From NCBI GenBank assembly GCA_977017575.1, contig CDRNVI010000139.1, positions 1 to 64,000 of the forward strand: a stretch of DNA of 64,000 nt, read 5' to 3'. Both the position numbers and the translations under genes were made by a program. This document shows positions 14,210-26,000 of this stretch, piece by piece (the stretch's first letter is position 1; the number at the start of each line of letters is the position of its first letter). Below the pieces are notes generated by a model. The model was not told the DNA's origin. It ran no database searches and saw only the letters and a list, made by a program, of their open reading frames with translations. The DNA is from Paramoeba atlantica (lineage: Eukaryota > Discosea).

Positions 14210-14911
14210 GAAATAGGTTAACTCAGGAACTCAGGAATCAGGAGTTCAGAAACTCAGGGAGCGAAACTCATTTGAGCTTCGTGACGGGAGTGGGATCAAT
14301 CCAAAAATCTGAAAGAAAAATGAAAGCCGCCGAGAGGACAAACTGGGTGGTTCAAAAAAGAAACTGGTGAGAAGAAACGATGTTCGAAAAAAAAAACGAG
14401 GGGTCCAGACAAAACTCTTGCGAGTATCATCCTTTCCCCCCAGAATTAAGACTGAAGGATATTAATCTCTCTCAAGTCGGGCTTGATAGACCATTTTTTT
14501 TTTGTTGTCTTAAGTTAGCTGTGGGATCAAAACGATTTTCTTGCGTCCGGTTTTTCTTCTTTGGGTTTTGACCAAAGAAACGAATCAGAGCAGATTGAAG
14601 AGTGACAAGAAATCAATCAATGAGTTTTATTGAGGTTTATTGATCCTCAAATTTTTGGGGTGAAATATTGGATGGAAGATTTTGGATTCTTTCTGGTTTT
14701 TTCCCATTTTTGACCCCCTGAGCCAACAGTGTTTGGATTGAATTCAAAAATCCTTCAGTCCTTTCTTGGTGACTTGAAGATTTGTCAATCATTGGAAATC
14801 CCTTCTCAATGGAAATATCTGGTGCCTCAGTAATCCTCGGAAGTCACAAAACCAGAGGTAAAACTCCCTCGATCTCCCTCCAGATCAAGAGAACTAAAGA
14901 ACAAAAGGGTA
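14210..14911. repeat. Array spacer repeat, copy 1
   Basis: Non-coding spacer present five times in the SAR1 array. Landmarks include GGGTCCAGACAAAACTC, CTTTCCCCCCAGAATTAAG, AGTGACAAGAAATCAATC and CTCCCTCCAGATCAAGAG. It begins with the CTCAGGA cluster upstream of SAR1 copy A and ends abruptly at the junction with the second duplicated gene. Confidence 0.85.
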
Positions 14912-14918
14912 TCGTCTC

Positions 14919-15703
14919 TTATTTCTTGCTTCACCAGACTGGCAACTCGAGACTCTTGGTCCAATTTCTATTTTTGTTTTGAGTTTTTATTCTTTAACAA
15001 GAGAATAAAAAGGAAAAAGAAAATTAAAGGAACCTAATTCATGATAAACCTTCTTTGCAAAAAAGGAGAATCCAAACAAAGAGAAGTAAATCCTTTTTTT
15101 AGCTTCTTTTCAAACGATAAGAGAGGGGAGATCATCAATTGGTGATATCCTTGTAATATTCAATTTACTTGTTCACCAATCAATCGGAAATGTTCTTTCT
15201 TTTCTCCTTTCTTCTTTATAGCAACATAGAGCTTGTAAATTGTCTTTGCAAAAGACCTCAACTGCAGTTCATTTTCCAACTTTTTAATAATCACCGTCAG
15301 AACTTGTTTTCCATAGTCCTCATTTGAACTCAAAAAATCAAAAAAAGTAGTCAAGAGAGCAAGAGTTGCAGAACACTTCGCATGTAACTGCCCATTGGGG
15401 TAAATCGTTCGCAAATTGAAAGGATTGGTCCACCTTTTTGACTAAAATTTTCTTGTCGGATAAAGAGTGACTCGAATTTGTTCTGGGGTTAACACTTTTG
15501 CAGCTATGAGAAAAAAAGTGAGAAAATAAGAGAAAAGAAAGTGAAAATTTTTATCTGAGAAAAAAAATCTCAAAAAAGAACAACTGGAGAAAGCAAAGAA
15601 GAAAAAAAAGAAAACCTTTTGTCTTCTTTGGTCCTTGTACTCTCCCCAAAAAGCCTAACCTCTGAGCTTTGTTATAATTTTGTTTGTCCTTTTGTTTGGC
15701 CAT
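14919..15703 (-). pseudogene. Unknown gene, copy 1 (truncated at its 3' end)
   Basis: Reads from ATG 15703 as MAKQKDKQNYNKAQRLGFLG..., then an intron and a conserved region containing NEDYGKQVLTVIIKKLENEL, SFAKTIYKLYVAIKKKG and EHFRLIGEQ. A last exon starting LDQEFRVASLVKQEIRD is cut at ~14919 and joined to the array spacer. This copy has GEQVN then TGA where copy 2 has GEQANRILQGYHRLI, so it is probably inactive. In the middle exon all three frames are nearly open; the frame giving QFANDLPQWAVTCEV is preferred because a difference from copy 2 there is synonymous. I do not recognise the family; it looks helical and basic. Confidence 0.5.
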
Positions 15704-15879
15704 GAAAACTTATTGATAATTCTCTGACAAACTGCTCAGCCATAGATTAGACTTTGGGAGAATCGAAAAATCAACACAAAACACTGGCCATCTTCTCTCT
15801 CAACAAGAAAAAGCGAGAGACAAACGTGATAAATTTGTTTGACGGAAATCAAAGAATGAAACAAAACCTATCAATTGGT

Positions 15880-16330
15880 CGAAAAAAAAAGTTCCAACAA
15901 AATCGTCTCCTTTCACAAGAGTGAGAACTTTATCTCACAGCAGCAAGCAACACAACACCGCCAAACAAACGAACGTGAAAAAAAAAAAAGAGACCACAAT
16001 TAGCGCCTCAAAAAACTTGCTGTTTTTCGGATTGTTTTGGAGGCGGGGATCAAGGGAAAAAACAAGCCCCTCGATGAAAAAATTTCTCAAAACAAATGTT
16101 ACTCTTCTGATGTCTGCTCTCATTTGTGTTTGTTTATTTCCCAAAGTCTGACCTTTGGTCCTTCCTCTCTCTCTTCTCTCGAATCTGCAAAGCCGATCCA
16201 ATCGTTCTTCTCGATTACAAATAAAGAGCGATGACGTGTTCAGCGTGTCCCGCTTTTTCGCATTGGGATTGCCGGTCACTCGATTTTGATTCACCCACAC
16301 ACTTCTCTTCTTGTTCGCGCCAAGTAAGAC
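15880..16330. repeat. Array repeat segment upstream of the unknown gene, copy 1
   Basis: Sequence beginning AGTTCCAACAAAATCGTCTC and ending near CTTCTCTTCTTGTTCGCGCC, repeated with an internal deletion at ~18670-18917. It probably contains the promoter of the minus-strand unknown gene. No coding signal is seen. Confidence 0.7.
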
Positions 16331-16640
16331 GTGTGTAGTTCCAAGAATAAGAAAGGGATAACAAACAGCATCAACACTTGTGGTCAGGCCAAACTCTTCT
16401 TGCTGAGAGAATGAAAGAGTTATTGATCAAAAAAAGAATCAAGAATAAATGAAAGATAATAAACCGACTTCCAAGATCATAAAAGAAATAACAAATGGAA
16501 CCAACTTGAACCTCCCTCGCTGGTGGTTCAAGAATTTCATCAATGATAAAAGAAAAAGAAAAGAAACAGTGACGTAGATTACTTGAATAATGGCATGCAC
16601 GAATTTGAAGGAGACATGAGAGAGCATATTCTTTTTTCTG
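16331..16640 (-). pseudogene. SAR1-like fragment B (internally deleted)
   Basis: Matches SAR1 copy A around 13513-13960 but with deletions: part of the G4 exon is joined directly to the next exon region, and the GGH-containing exon is shortened. It lacks both the P-loop exon and the C-terminal exons, so it cannot encode a GTPase. Confidence 0.8.
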
Positions 16641-16669
16641 TTTGAGAAAAGATTGAAAGAAACAGAGAC

Positions 16670-17260
16670 CTTCGTGACGGGAGTGGGTTTCCCGGTCAAT
16701 CCTTCTCCAAAAATCTGATTCTCAAAAAAGAAATTGTTGAGAAGAAACGATGTTCGAAAAAAAAACAGGGGTCCAGACAAAACTCTTGCGAGTATCATCC
16801 TTTCCCCCCAGAATTAAGACTGAAGGATATTAATCTCTCTCAAGTCGGGCTTGATAGACCATTTTTTTTTCGTTGTCTTAAGTTAGCTGTGGGATCAAAA
16901 CGATTTTCTTGTTTGGTTTTTTCTTCTTTTGGGTTTTGACCAAAGAAATGAATCAGAGCAGATTGAAGAGTGACAAGAAATCAATCAATGAGTTTATTGA
17001 GGTTTATTTCCTCATAAATTTTTGGGGTGAAATTTTGGATGGAAGATTTTGGATTCTTTCTGGTTTTTTCCCATTTTTGACCCATGATCCAACAGTGTTT
17101 GGATTGAATTCAAAAACCCTTCAAGTCCCTTCTTGGTGACCTGCAGGTTCGTCAATCATTCTGGAATTCAGTGATCCTCGGAAGTCACAAAACCAGAGGT
17201 AAAACTCCCTCAAACTCCCTCAATCTCCCTCCAGATCAAGAGAACTAAAGAACAAAAGAG
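16670..17260. repeat. Array spacer repeat, copy 2
   Basis: Same spacer as at 14210-14911 with small indels; it follows SAR1 fragment B and leads into a SAR1 3'-end fragment. Confidence 0.85.
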
Positions 17261-17550
17261 TATTTTAAACTTCAAAACCAAGAAAAGAGTGTCTACATTT
17301 CTCCATTCTTTCCATCAACCACTCGAACCCTTCTGAAAAAAAAATTAGAAAAGAAAGAGAAAACGGAAAGAAAGAAAGAGGAACCCACACGGTGAACAAA
17401 AGAACACATGAAAACTTCAATTTGTCTTTCCTCTGTTGCACAATACCTTCCCTATTTTTTTTTCAATAATTACTCTCTTCAAATTTCTCTTTTTTTCTTT
17501 CTTTCTTTCCAAGACAGAAAAATTGAAACGAGAATAAAATATTTGAAGAG
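17261..17550 (-). pseudogene. SAR1-like 3'-end fragment
   Basis: Carries the terminal SAR1 exons (compare 19851-20070) and ends in a piece of SAR1 first-intron sequence (CCAAGACAGAAAAATTGAAA, compare 20822). It joins directly to the second copy of the unknown gene at about 17545, so two genes have been fused by rearrangement. Confidence 0.75.
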
Positions 17551-18431
17551 AGATTCGAAGGAAAAAAGTTGAAAACAACCAAGAGAGTTTGTTCATACTT
17601 TGTTCTTTAATATCCACTTTTTTTAATTCGTTCTTTTTGTCTCTTATTTCTTGCTTCACCAGACTGGCAACTCGAAACTCTTGGTCCAATTTCTATTTTT
17701 TTGTTTTGAGTTTTTATTCTTTAACAAGAGAATAAAAAGGAAAAAGAAAATTAAAGGAACCTAATTCATGATAAACCTTCTTTGCAAAAAAAGGGGAATC
17801 CAAACAAAGAGAAGTAAATCCTTTTTTTAGCTTCTTTTCAAACGATAAGAGAGGGGAGATAATCAATCGGTGATACCCTTGTAATATTCGATTTGCTTGT
17901 TCACCAATCAATCGGAAATGTTCTTTCTTTTCTCCTTTCTTCTTTATAGCAACATAGAGCTTGTAAATTGTCTTTGCAAAAGACCTCAACTGCAGTTCAT
18001 TTTCCAACTTTTTAATAATCACCGTCAGAACTTGTTTTCCATAGTCCTCATTTGAACTCAAAAAATCAAAAAAAGTAGTCAAGAGAGCAAGAGTTGCAGA
18101 ACACTTCGCATGTAACTGCCCATTGAGGTAAATCGTTCAGAAATTGAAAGGATTGGTCCACCTTTTTGACTAAAATTTTCTTGTCGGATAAAGAGTGACT
18201 CGAATTTGTTCTGGGGTTAACACTTTTGCAGCTATGAGAAAAAAAGTGAGAAAATAAGAGAAAAGAAAGTGAAAATTTTTATCTGAGAAAAAAAATCTCA
18301 AAAAAGAACAACTGGAGAAAGCAAAGAAGAAAAAAAAGAAAACCTTTTGTCTTCTTTGGTCCTTGTACTCTCCCCAAAAAGCCTAACCTCTGAGCTTTGT
18401 AAAAACTTTGTTTGTCCTTTTGTTTGGCCAT
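17417..18431 (-). CDS. Unknown gene, copy 2 (more complete)
   Basis: From ATG 18431 (MAKQKDKQNYNKAQRLGFLGRVQGPKKTK), then an intron with acceptor CTCATAG, a middle exon, the NEDYGKQVLTVIIKKLENEL exon, GEQANRILQGYHRLIISPLL, and a last exon LDQEFRVASLVKQEIRDKKNELKKVDIKEQ that runs into SAR1-derived sequence before a stop at 17417. The middle exon contains stops in the frame of the first exon, so either the splicing differs from my reading or this copy is also broken. The protein would be basic and helical. No family recognised. The 3' end is chimeric. Confidence 0.4.
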
Positions 18432-18649
18432 GAAAACTTATTGATAATTCTCCGACAAACTGCTCATGCCTTATATTAGACTTTGGAGAATCGAAAAATC
18501 AACACAAAACACTGGCCATCTTCTCTCTAAATAAGAAAAAAGACAAACATCACTTGTGATAAATTTGTCAACCACCTCGTCATCAAAAACTAGTTCAAAA
18601 AAAAAAGGAGTTTTTTTGTTTGACGTAACTCAAAGAATAAAACAAAACC

Positions 18650-18919
18650 TATCAATTGGTCGAAAAAGAAAGTTCCAACAAAATCGTCTCCTTTCACAAG
18701 AGTGAGAACTTTATCTCACAGCAACAAGCAACACAACACCGCCAAACAAACGAACGTGAAAAAAAAAAAGAGACCACAATCCAGTCGTTCTTCTCGATTA
18801 CAAATAAAGACAAAGAGCGATGACGTGTTCAGCGTGTCCCACATTTTCGCATTGGGCCGTTACTTGCCGGTCACTCGATTTTTCTTCACCCACACACTTC
18901 TCTTCTTGTTAGCGCCAAG
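18650..18919. repeat. Array repeat segment upstream of the unknown gene, copy 2
   Basis: A shorter version of 15880-16330, lacking ~190 bp in the middle. It lies just upstream of the second unknown-gene copy on the minus strand. Confidence 0.7.
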
Positions 18920-19205
18920 TAAGTTCCAAGAATAAGAAAGGGATAACAGCATCAACACGGCCAAACTCTTCTTGCTGAGAGAATGAAAGAGTTATTGATC
19001 AAAAAAAAGAATAGAGAATAAATGAAAGATAATAAACCGACTTCCAAGATCATAAAACAAATAACAAATGGAACCAACTTGAACCTCCCTCGCTGGTGGT
19101 TCAAGAATTTCATCAATGATAAAAGAAAAAGAAAAGAAACAGTGACGTAGATTACTTGAATAATGGCATGCACGAATTCGAAGGAGACATGAGAGAGCAG
19201 AGTCT
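18920..19205 (-). pseudogene. SAR1-like fragment (second internally deleted copy)
   Basis: Nearly the same deleted SAR1 segment as 16331-16640 and in the same position relative to the flanking repeats, so both derive from one event followed by duplication of a unit of ~2.6 kb. Confidence 0.8.
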
Positions 19206-19850
19206 TTTTTCCGTTTGAAAAAGATTGAAAGAAACAGAGACCTTCGTGACGGGAGTGGGTTTCCCGGTCAATCCTTCTCCAAAAATCTGATTCTCAAAAA
19301 AGAAATTGTTGAGAAGAAACGATGTTCGAAAAAAAAACAGGGGTCCAGACAAAACTCTTGCGAGTATCATCCTTTCCCCCCAGAATTAAGACTGAAGGAT
19401 ATTAATCTCTCTCAAGTAAGGCTTGATAGACCATTTTTTTTTCGTTGTCTTAAGTTAGCTGTGGGATCAAAACGATTTTCTTGTGTTTGGTTTTTCTTCT
19501 TTGGGTTTTGACCAAGAAACGAATCAAAGCAAATTGAAGAGTGACAAGAAATCAATCAATGAGTTTATTGAGGTTTATTGATCCTCATTCGTCATAAATT
19601 TTTGGGGTGAAATATTGGATGGAAGATTTTGGATTCTTTCTGGTTTTTTCCCATTTTTGACCCATGATCCAACAGTGTTTGGATTGAATTCAAAACCCTT
19701 CAGTCCCTTCTTGGTGACTTGAAGATTTCTCGATCATTGTGGAATTCCATTCTTAATGGAAATAGCTGGTGCCTCAGAAGTCACAAAACCAGAGGTAAAA
19801 CTCCCTCGATCTCCCTCCAGATCAAGCGAACTAAAGAACAAAAGAATATT
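19206..19850. repeat. Array spacer repeat, copy 3
   Basis: Third full-length spacer copy, between a SAR1 fragment and SAR1 copy C. Confidence 0.85.
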
Positions 19851-20922
19851 TTAAACTTCAAAGCCAAAAAAAGAATGTCTACATTTCTCCATTCTTTCCA
19901 TCAACCACTCAATCCCTTGACGATACCCTGAAAAAAAAATTAGAAAAGAAAGAGAAAACGGAAAGAAAGAAAGAGGAACCCACACGGCGAACAAAAGAAC
20001 ACATGAAAACTTCAATTTGTCTTTCCTCTGTTGCACAATACTTTCCCTATTTTCTTTTCAATAATTCTATTACTCTCTTCAAATTTCTCTTTTTTTCTTT
20101 CTTTCAACCTTGCCAGTTAGATTATGAAGATCCAAATGAAAGCAAAGTTCTTCTTCGCTTGCGGCCTGATTGAAAACAGTTCGATGGTAAAGTAAGAGAG
20201 GAAAGAAAAAATAAAAATGGAAAGATACTTCAGGTAAATCAATTTTGTTTCCAAGAATAAGAAAAGGGACGTTTTTAAGTTCAGGGGCTGACAAAAGGGA
20301 TTTTAAGACCTGACTTTGTTTTTAGTTTTTTCAAGAGATTGAACAAAGAAAAGAGAAAAAAATTGAAAGAGAAACCTCTTTTGCTTCTTCAAAACGGTTG
20401 TGATCAGAAGCATCAACTACATAACAAACAGCTTGAACACCCGCGAAGTAGCGATACCAAATTTTTCTAACTAAGAGAAAGAAGGACTTTACAGGAGCAC
20501 AATCCAGTTTTGACATTTTCAAAAGATCAAAAAAAAAAGAAAGTTAAAAAAAGAAAAAATGAAAGGTAAAAACAAACATTGTTGACGACCTCCAAGTTCG
20601 ATAATCGAACAAAGAACAGAACCAACCCGAAATTGCCCTAAACCCAAACAATTCAAAAAAAATTGTTTCTCCAAAATTATGAAAGAAAAAGAAACTTGGA
20701 AGTGCACAACTCGTTGTTGGAGGGGCAAGAGGTCTTTCATTCATGAGATGTACCAAGACTGTTTTTCCACCATTGTCCAGTCCCACGAACAAGAGCCTTG
20801 CAGTTTGTGAAATCACGCCTTTCCAAGACAGAAAAATTGAAACGAGAATAAAATAGAGGGAAAAAAAACAAACCCATCGATGAGAGAGTTTCCCAAAACC
20901 AGTCAGTCCAGTTATCTGACAT
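19851..20922 (-). CDS. SAR1-like COPII GTPase, copy C
   Basis: Starts at ATG 20922 with MSDNWTDWFWETLSSMG; then RLLFVGLDNGGKTVLVHLMN (G1), QFRVGSVLCSIIELGGRQQ, RKIWYRYFAGVQAVCYVVDASD, APELKNVPFLILGNKIDLPE (G4 intact), AASEEELCFHLDLHNLTG, IEVFMCSFVRRVG and YRQGIEWLMERMEKC, ending TAA at 19851. All introns have GT-AG ends in matching phases. The G3 box, DLGGH in SAR1, here reads ELGGR: the histidine at this place in SAR1 is needed for GTP hydrolysis, so this copy may be hydrolysis-defective or have other partners. G1 reads NGGKT rather than NAGKT. Confidence 0.85.
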
Positions 20923-21009
20923 TTTGAATCTTCTTTTTTGTCACGAAAAACAAAATCTCTTTGAAAGAAAGTGGCTCTCTCTTTTGAAACCAACACGAAC
21001 AAACAGAAA

Positions 21010-21329
21010 ATAACCAAAACTCAGGAACTCAGTTTTCAGGAGCTCAGTAGCTCAGTCAATCGCAGTTTATTGAGGTTGCCATAAATTTTTGGGGATGAAG
21101 GCTTGGATTCTTTGTGATTTTTCCCAATTTTGAACAATGATCCAACAGTATTTGGATTGAATTTAAAAACCCTTCAGTCCCTTCCTCACAATGTGTTTTG
21201 GCGACTTGATCATTGTGGAATTCCATTCTCAATCGAAATCTCTATTACCTCAGTAATCCTCGGAAAACCAGAGGTAAAACTCCCTCGATTTCCCTCCAGA
21301 TCAAGAGAACTAAAGAATGAAAGAGTATT
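21010..21329. repeat. Array spacer repeat, copy 4 (shortened)
   Basis: Shortened copy of the spacer, starting with the CTCAGGA cluster upstream of SAR1 copy C and lacking the GGTCCAGACAAAAC part. Confidence 0.8.
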
Positions 21330-22388
21330 TTAAACATGGAGACCAAAAAAAGAGTGTCTACATTTCTCGATTCTTTCCCCCAACCACTCAATCCCTTGAC
21401 GATACCCTGAAAAAAAATTAGAGAAGAAAGAGAAAGAAAACGGAAAGAAAGAGAAAGAGAAAGAAAAAGGAAAGAAAGAGGGACCCACACGACGAACAAA
21501 AGAACACATGAAAACTTCAATTTGTCTTCCCTCTGTTGCACAATACTTTCCCTATTTTCTTCTTTTCAATTCTTTGTTCTCTTCAAATTTCTCTTTTTTT
21601 TCTTTCTTTCTTTCAACCTTACCAGTTAGATTATGAAGATCCAAATGAAAACAAAGTTCTTCTTCACTTGCAGCCTGATTGAGAACAGTTTGATTGGTAA
21701 ATCAAGAGAAAGAATCAAAATTAAAAGATACTTCAGGTAAATCAATTTTGTTTCCAAGGATAAGGACTGGAACATTTTTAAGTTCAGGGGCGGACAAAAG
21801 GGATCTTAATTCCTGAACTTGCTTTAGTTTTTTCAAGAGATTGAACAAAGAAAATTGAAAGAGAAACCTCTTTTGCTTCTTCAAAACGGTTGTGATCAGA
21901 AGCATCAACGACAAAACAAACAGCGCAAATGTCCCCAATAAAGTCATACCATACTCTTCTGGCTAAGAAGGACTTTAGAGGACAGAATCCAATTTTGGCA
22001 TTTTCAAAAAAGTTGAGGAAAATGAAAGACAAAAATAAACGCTGTTGATGTCCTCCAAGATCATAAAACGAACAAAGAACAGAACCAACCCGAAATTTCC
22101 CTAAACCCAAATGATTCAAAAAAAAAAAAAATTGTTTCTCCAAAATTATGAAAGAAAAAGAAACTCTGAAATTGACAAACTGGTTGAGGACCAAGACGAT
22201 TGTCATGCATGAGATGTGCCAAGACTGTTTTTCCACCATTGTCCAGTCCCACGACCAAGAGCCTTGCACTTTTCGAAAAAACACCTTTCCAAGACAGAAA
22301 AATTGAAACGAGAAGAAATCAGAGGGAAAAAAAACAAACCCATCGATGAGAGAGTTTCCCAAAACCAGTCAGTCCAATTATCTGACAT
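21330..22388 (-). CDS. SAR1-like COPII GTPase, copy D
   Basis: ATG 22388, MSDNWTDWFWETLSSMG, then SARLLVVGLDNGGKTVLAHL (G1), KFRVGSVLCSFYDLGGHQQ (G3 intact), RRVWYDFIGDICAVCFVVDASD, APELKNVPVLILGNKIDLPE (G4 intact), AASEEELCFHLDLHNLTG, an EVFMCS-containing exon and WLGERIEKC, stop TAA at 21330-21332. Of the three full copies it keeps the most canonical motifs, apart from NGGKT in G1, and is the best candidate for a working SAR1. It is ~140 bp longer than copy C's terminal region because of A/G-rich intron expansion. Confidence 0.87.
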
Positions 22389-22459
22389 TTTGAATCTTCT
22401 TTTTGATCAAGAAAAAAACAAAAGAAAGAGGCTTGTGAAACCAACACGTTCCAGCAGAA

Positions 22460-23020
22460 AAATCAAAAACTCAGGAACTCAGGAATCAGGAGTTCAGAAA
22501 CTCATTTGAGCTTCGTGAGTTTCACGCGAGTGGGTTTCACGGTCATTTGGCGCCAAAAATCTGATTCCAAGTGCTCGAGAGGACAAAAATCTGAAAGAAA
22601 AATGAAAGCCGCCGAGAGGACAAACTGGGTGGTTCAAAAAAGCAACTGGGGAGAAGAAAAGATGTTCGAAAAAAAAAAAGAGGGGTCCAGACAAAACTCT
22701 TGCGAGTATCATCCTTTCCCCCCAGAATTTTACATTTTGAAGGATATGAATCTCTCTCAAGTAGGGCTTGATAGACTATTTTTGTTTTGTTGTCTTAAGT
22801 TAGCTGTGGGATCAAAACGATTTTCTTGTGTTTGATTTTTCTTCTTTGGGTTTGGACCAAGAAACGAATCAGAGCAGATTGAAGAGTGACAAGAAATCAA
22901 TCAATGAGTTTTATTGAGGTTTATTGATCCTCATTCGTCATAAATTTTTGGGGTGAAATATTGGATGGAAGATTTTGGATTCTTTCTGGTTTTTTTCCCA
23001 TTTTTGATCCAACAGCGTTA
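22460..23020. repeat. Array spacer repeat, copy 5
   Basis: Last spacer copy, starting with the CTCAGGA cluster upstream of SAR1 copy D and losing similarity near 23020, where the kinesin gene's 3' end begins. Confidence 0.85.
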
Positions 23021-23079
23021 TGGAAAATTGTTTTCTTTATTTTTTTAGAATATCTCTCTGTGTTTCCATCAGAAGACAT

Positions 23080-26000
23080 CTAATTTGTCTCCAATTCAGG
23101 ATCATCAGAAATTAATTGAGCCGTTTCCTAATTCATGATATTGAGAGACAGAAGAGAAGAAAGAAAAAAGTTTTGAAAGAAGAAAGAAAAAGGTAAAACC
23201 TGCAAAACTGTCAACCATTGTTGGCAAGTTTGTCGACTTTCAGCTTGAAGGAAAAATGTTCGATTTTCTGGATGGAAAATTCGAATTGAATTGACCCGAT
23301 TTGTTTCGCTGTCTGCTTCCTCAACTTCACATCCAAAAAGATCAATTCTGAGAGAAAAAGAGTTCAGTTATTATTCTTCGATTTCGTCAAGTTGGAAAGG
23401 ATAAATTATCAAAACAAATCCTCCCTTCTTTGTTAGAAAGAGAGAAAAAAAGAGAAAGAAAATGAATTTTGAGAAAAATACCTTCCCAGAGCAATTTCAG
23501 ATTTGCTTTCTGATTTGAAATAAAACAAACAAAAAGAATGGGAACTGTTCGCAAGCACAAAATACCTGAACAATTTATTTAGTAAATTAAATTTTTACTC
23601 AAACACCAAACAAAGAGAGAAGAAAGAAGAGAGAGAGTGCGAAAGAGAGGAAAGAGCGAGAGGAAAGAGAAAAGAAGAAATAAAAAAAGACCTCTTCCTC
23701 CAAGAGCGAACAAAACCTCCTTCTTTCTTCAACCAACCACGAAAACGAGGGCGAATATCATTCAATCTCACTGTTATATCTAGTTTTTTTGGTGATCCTG
23801 AAAAGATCTCCATTTTGCTTACTGAAAGAAAGAAGAAAGAAGAAAGAATGGTCAATTTGAGAAAAGAGAAGAGAAAGGGAAAGGGAAGAGAGAAAAAGGG
23901 GAAAGAGGAAGAGAGAGAGAGAAAAGAGAGAAAAAAATATACCTCTAATACTGGCAGCTCGAGAAAATTGAGGATTGAGACCTGTCGCTCGAGATTGTGA
24001 TGGTGGTGGTTCTGCTGCTACACTTTGTACCATTTTCTATTTTTTTTTTAATATTAAATAATTATTTTAATTATTTTAAATATTTTAAATATTTTAAGAT
24101 TGTTATTTACTAAATTTTTTTTTTGATTTCAATCAGATTAAAATTTGGATATTAAAGAAGAGAAGAGAAAAGAGAGAGAACCTGTCTTTCATCTTGGAGT
24201 TGTTTTTCATAATTTGGAGCTTCTTTTAATTGTGAAGAAAGAAGACGATTCTGGGCTTCTAATTTTTCATATTCTGCTTCTAATTCTTTTAACATCTCTT
24301 CCTGTTTGCGAGAGAGAAAAGAGATAAGAGAAGAAAGAAGAGAAGAGAGAAGAGAAGAAGAGAGGAATTTTCAAAAGACATTCACAGAAAAAAAAGACTT
24401 TAAAAGAAAAAAACCTGTTCGATAATTTCTGCTTCCGTTTGTTGTACATCTGTCACAAAAGAAAGAAAAGTTTTTTGATTATTCAATATTTAAAAAATAA
24501 ATTTTATTTCTTTTAAAAAGGGTGATTTAAAGTCTTTTAGTTTTTTTAAAGATTTGATTAAAAATTGAAATTGAAATAAAAACCTCCTCCATTTGCATCA
24601 ATTTCGGATTCCATATTTTCATTTTTCTCTTTTTGTGCTTGAATCTGTTTTTTTTCGTCTTCAAAAAACAACATCTACTTTTCTTATTCCTGTCTCTTTT
24701 CTTTCTCTCTTTCTCTCTTTCTCTTTCTTTCTTTTCTTTTCTCTCGTTCAAAACCTCATTTGCTTTGGTGAGATGTTGGAGCTCCATCGACGCAATTGCC
24801 TTTTCAACTTCTTCCAAGGAACTTTTCTATTTCAAAGGAAAGATTATTTCGCGAAGAAAAATAAAAAAAACAAATCAATAAAAAATGAATAAATAATAAT
24901 AAAAAATTGATAATGAATTCTGATCAAAAATAAAATAATGAAGAAAATGGTCTTGATGTCCAAACACAAAATAAAAGATCATTTTGTTAAAAAAAAAGGT
25001 TATTTTTCAAAAAAAAAAAAACCTGAGATTTAACTGTTGATTGAAGTCCTGTCATCCTCCCCCGTGCCTGAGAGAAGAGAAAGAAAAAGAGAAGAGAGGA
25101 AGAGGAGACAAGGGTAAGAAGGAATGGGAGAAGAAAAGAAAAGAAAGGATAAGAAAGAGAAAAGAGAAAGGAAAAGGAAAGAGAGAAAGGAAAAAAAGAA
25201 AAGACCTCTTCACGGTCTCGAGCAAGAGCAGAAATTTCCGATCGTAAACGCAACAAATCACTTCTCAACTGAAAAAATAAGAATAAACAGAAAGAAAAGG
25301 AAGAGAAAGAAGAGAGAAAGAAGAGAGAGAGAAAAGAAAGAAGAGAATGAGAGAAAGAAGAGGTAGAAAGAAGAGGAAGAGAAATAAAAAAGAAGGAAAG
25401 AACAGAGAGAAGAGAGAGAGAAAAAAGAAAGAAATAAAAGAAACTGATTCTCGCCTTTCGATTCTCTCCATTGACTCTTTTTCTTCTTCATCAATTTGCT
25501 GTAAAATCTGTGAAAGAGAAAAGAAAGATCCTTTTTAGGGAAAGAGAGAGAGAGAGAAAAGAAAAGAAAAAAGAGAAAAACTTTATCATTTTCGGCTTTT
25601 GATGCGTCCAATTTCTCCTAAAGAAAAGATTCAGAAAAAATCAAGAAATGTTGTTGTTTGGCAAATAATTTAAAAATAATAATTATTAAATAATAATATT
25701 AACGAAAAATTAGTTCAATAAATAAAAAATAAAAATAAAAAATAAAAATAAATAAAAATAAAAAATAAAAATAAATAAAAATAAAAAACAAAACTGTAAG
25801 AGCATGGAGTTCAGAACTAACTCTCATAAATGATTCATGAAAATCTTCATCTTGTTCATTTATTTCCTTTGTCTATTGTAAAGAAGAGAGAAAGAGAGAG
25901 AGAGAGAGAGAGGAGAGAGGAGAGAGGAGTAAAGAGAGATGGGAGAAGAGACGGGAGTAGAAAAAAATTAATTAGTGAGAAAGGGAAAAAAGAGAAAGAG

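Noticed and set aside
14210-23020. Array spacer as a transposable element
   Set aside because: No transposase, reverse transcriptase, terminal inverted repeats or target duplications seen; copies always lie between SAR1-related segments, fitting segmental duplication.
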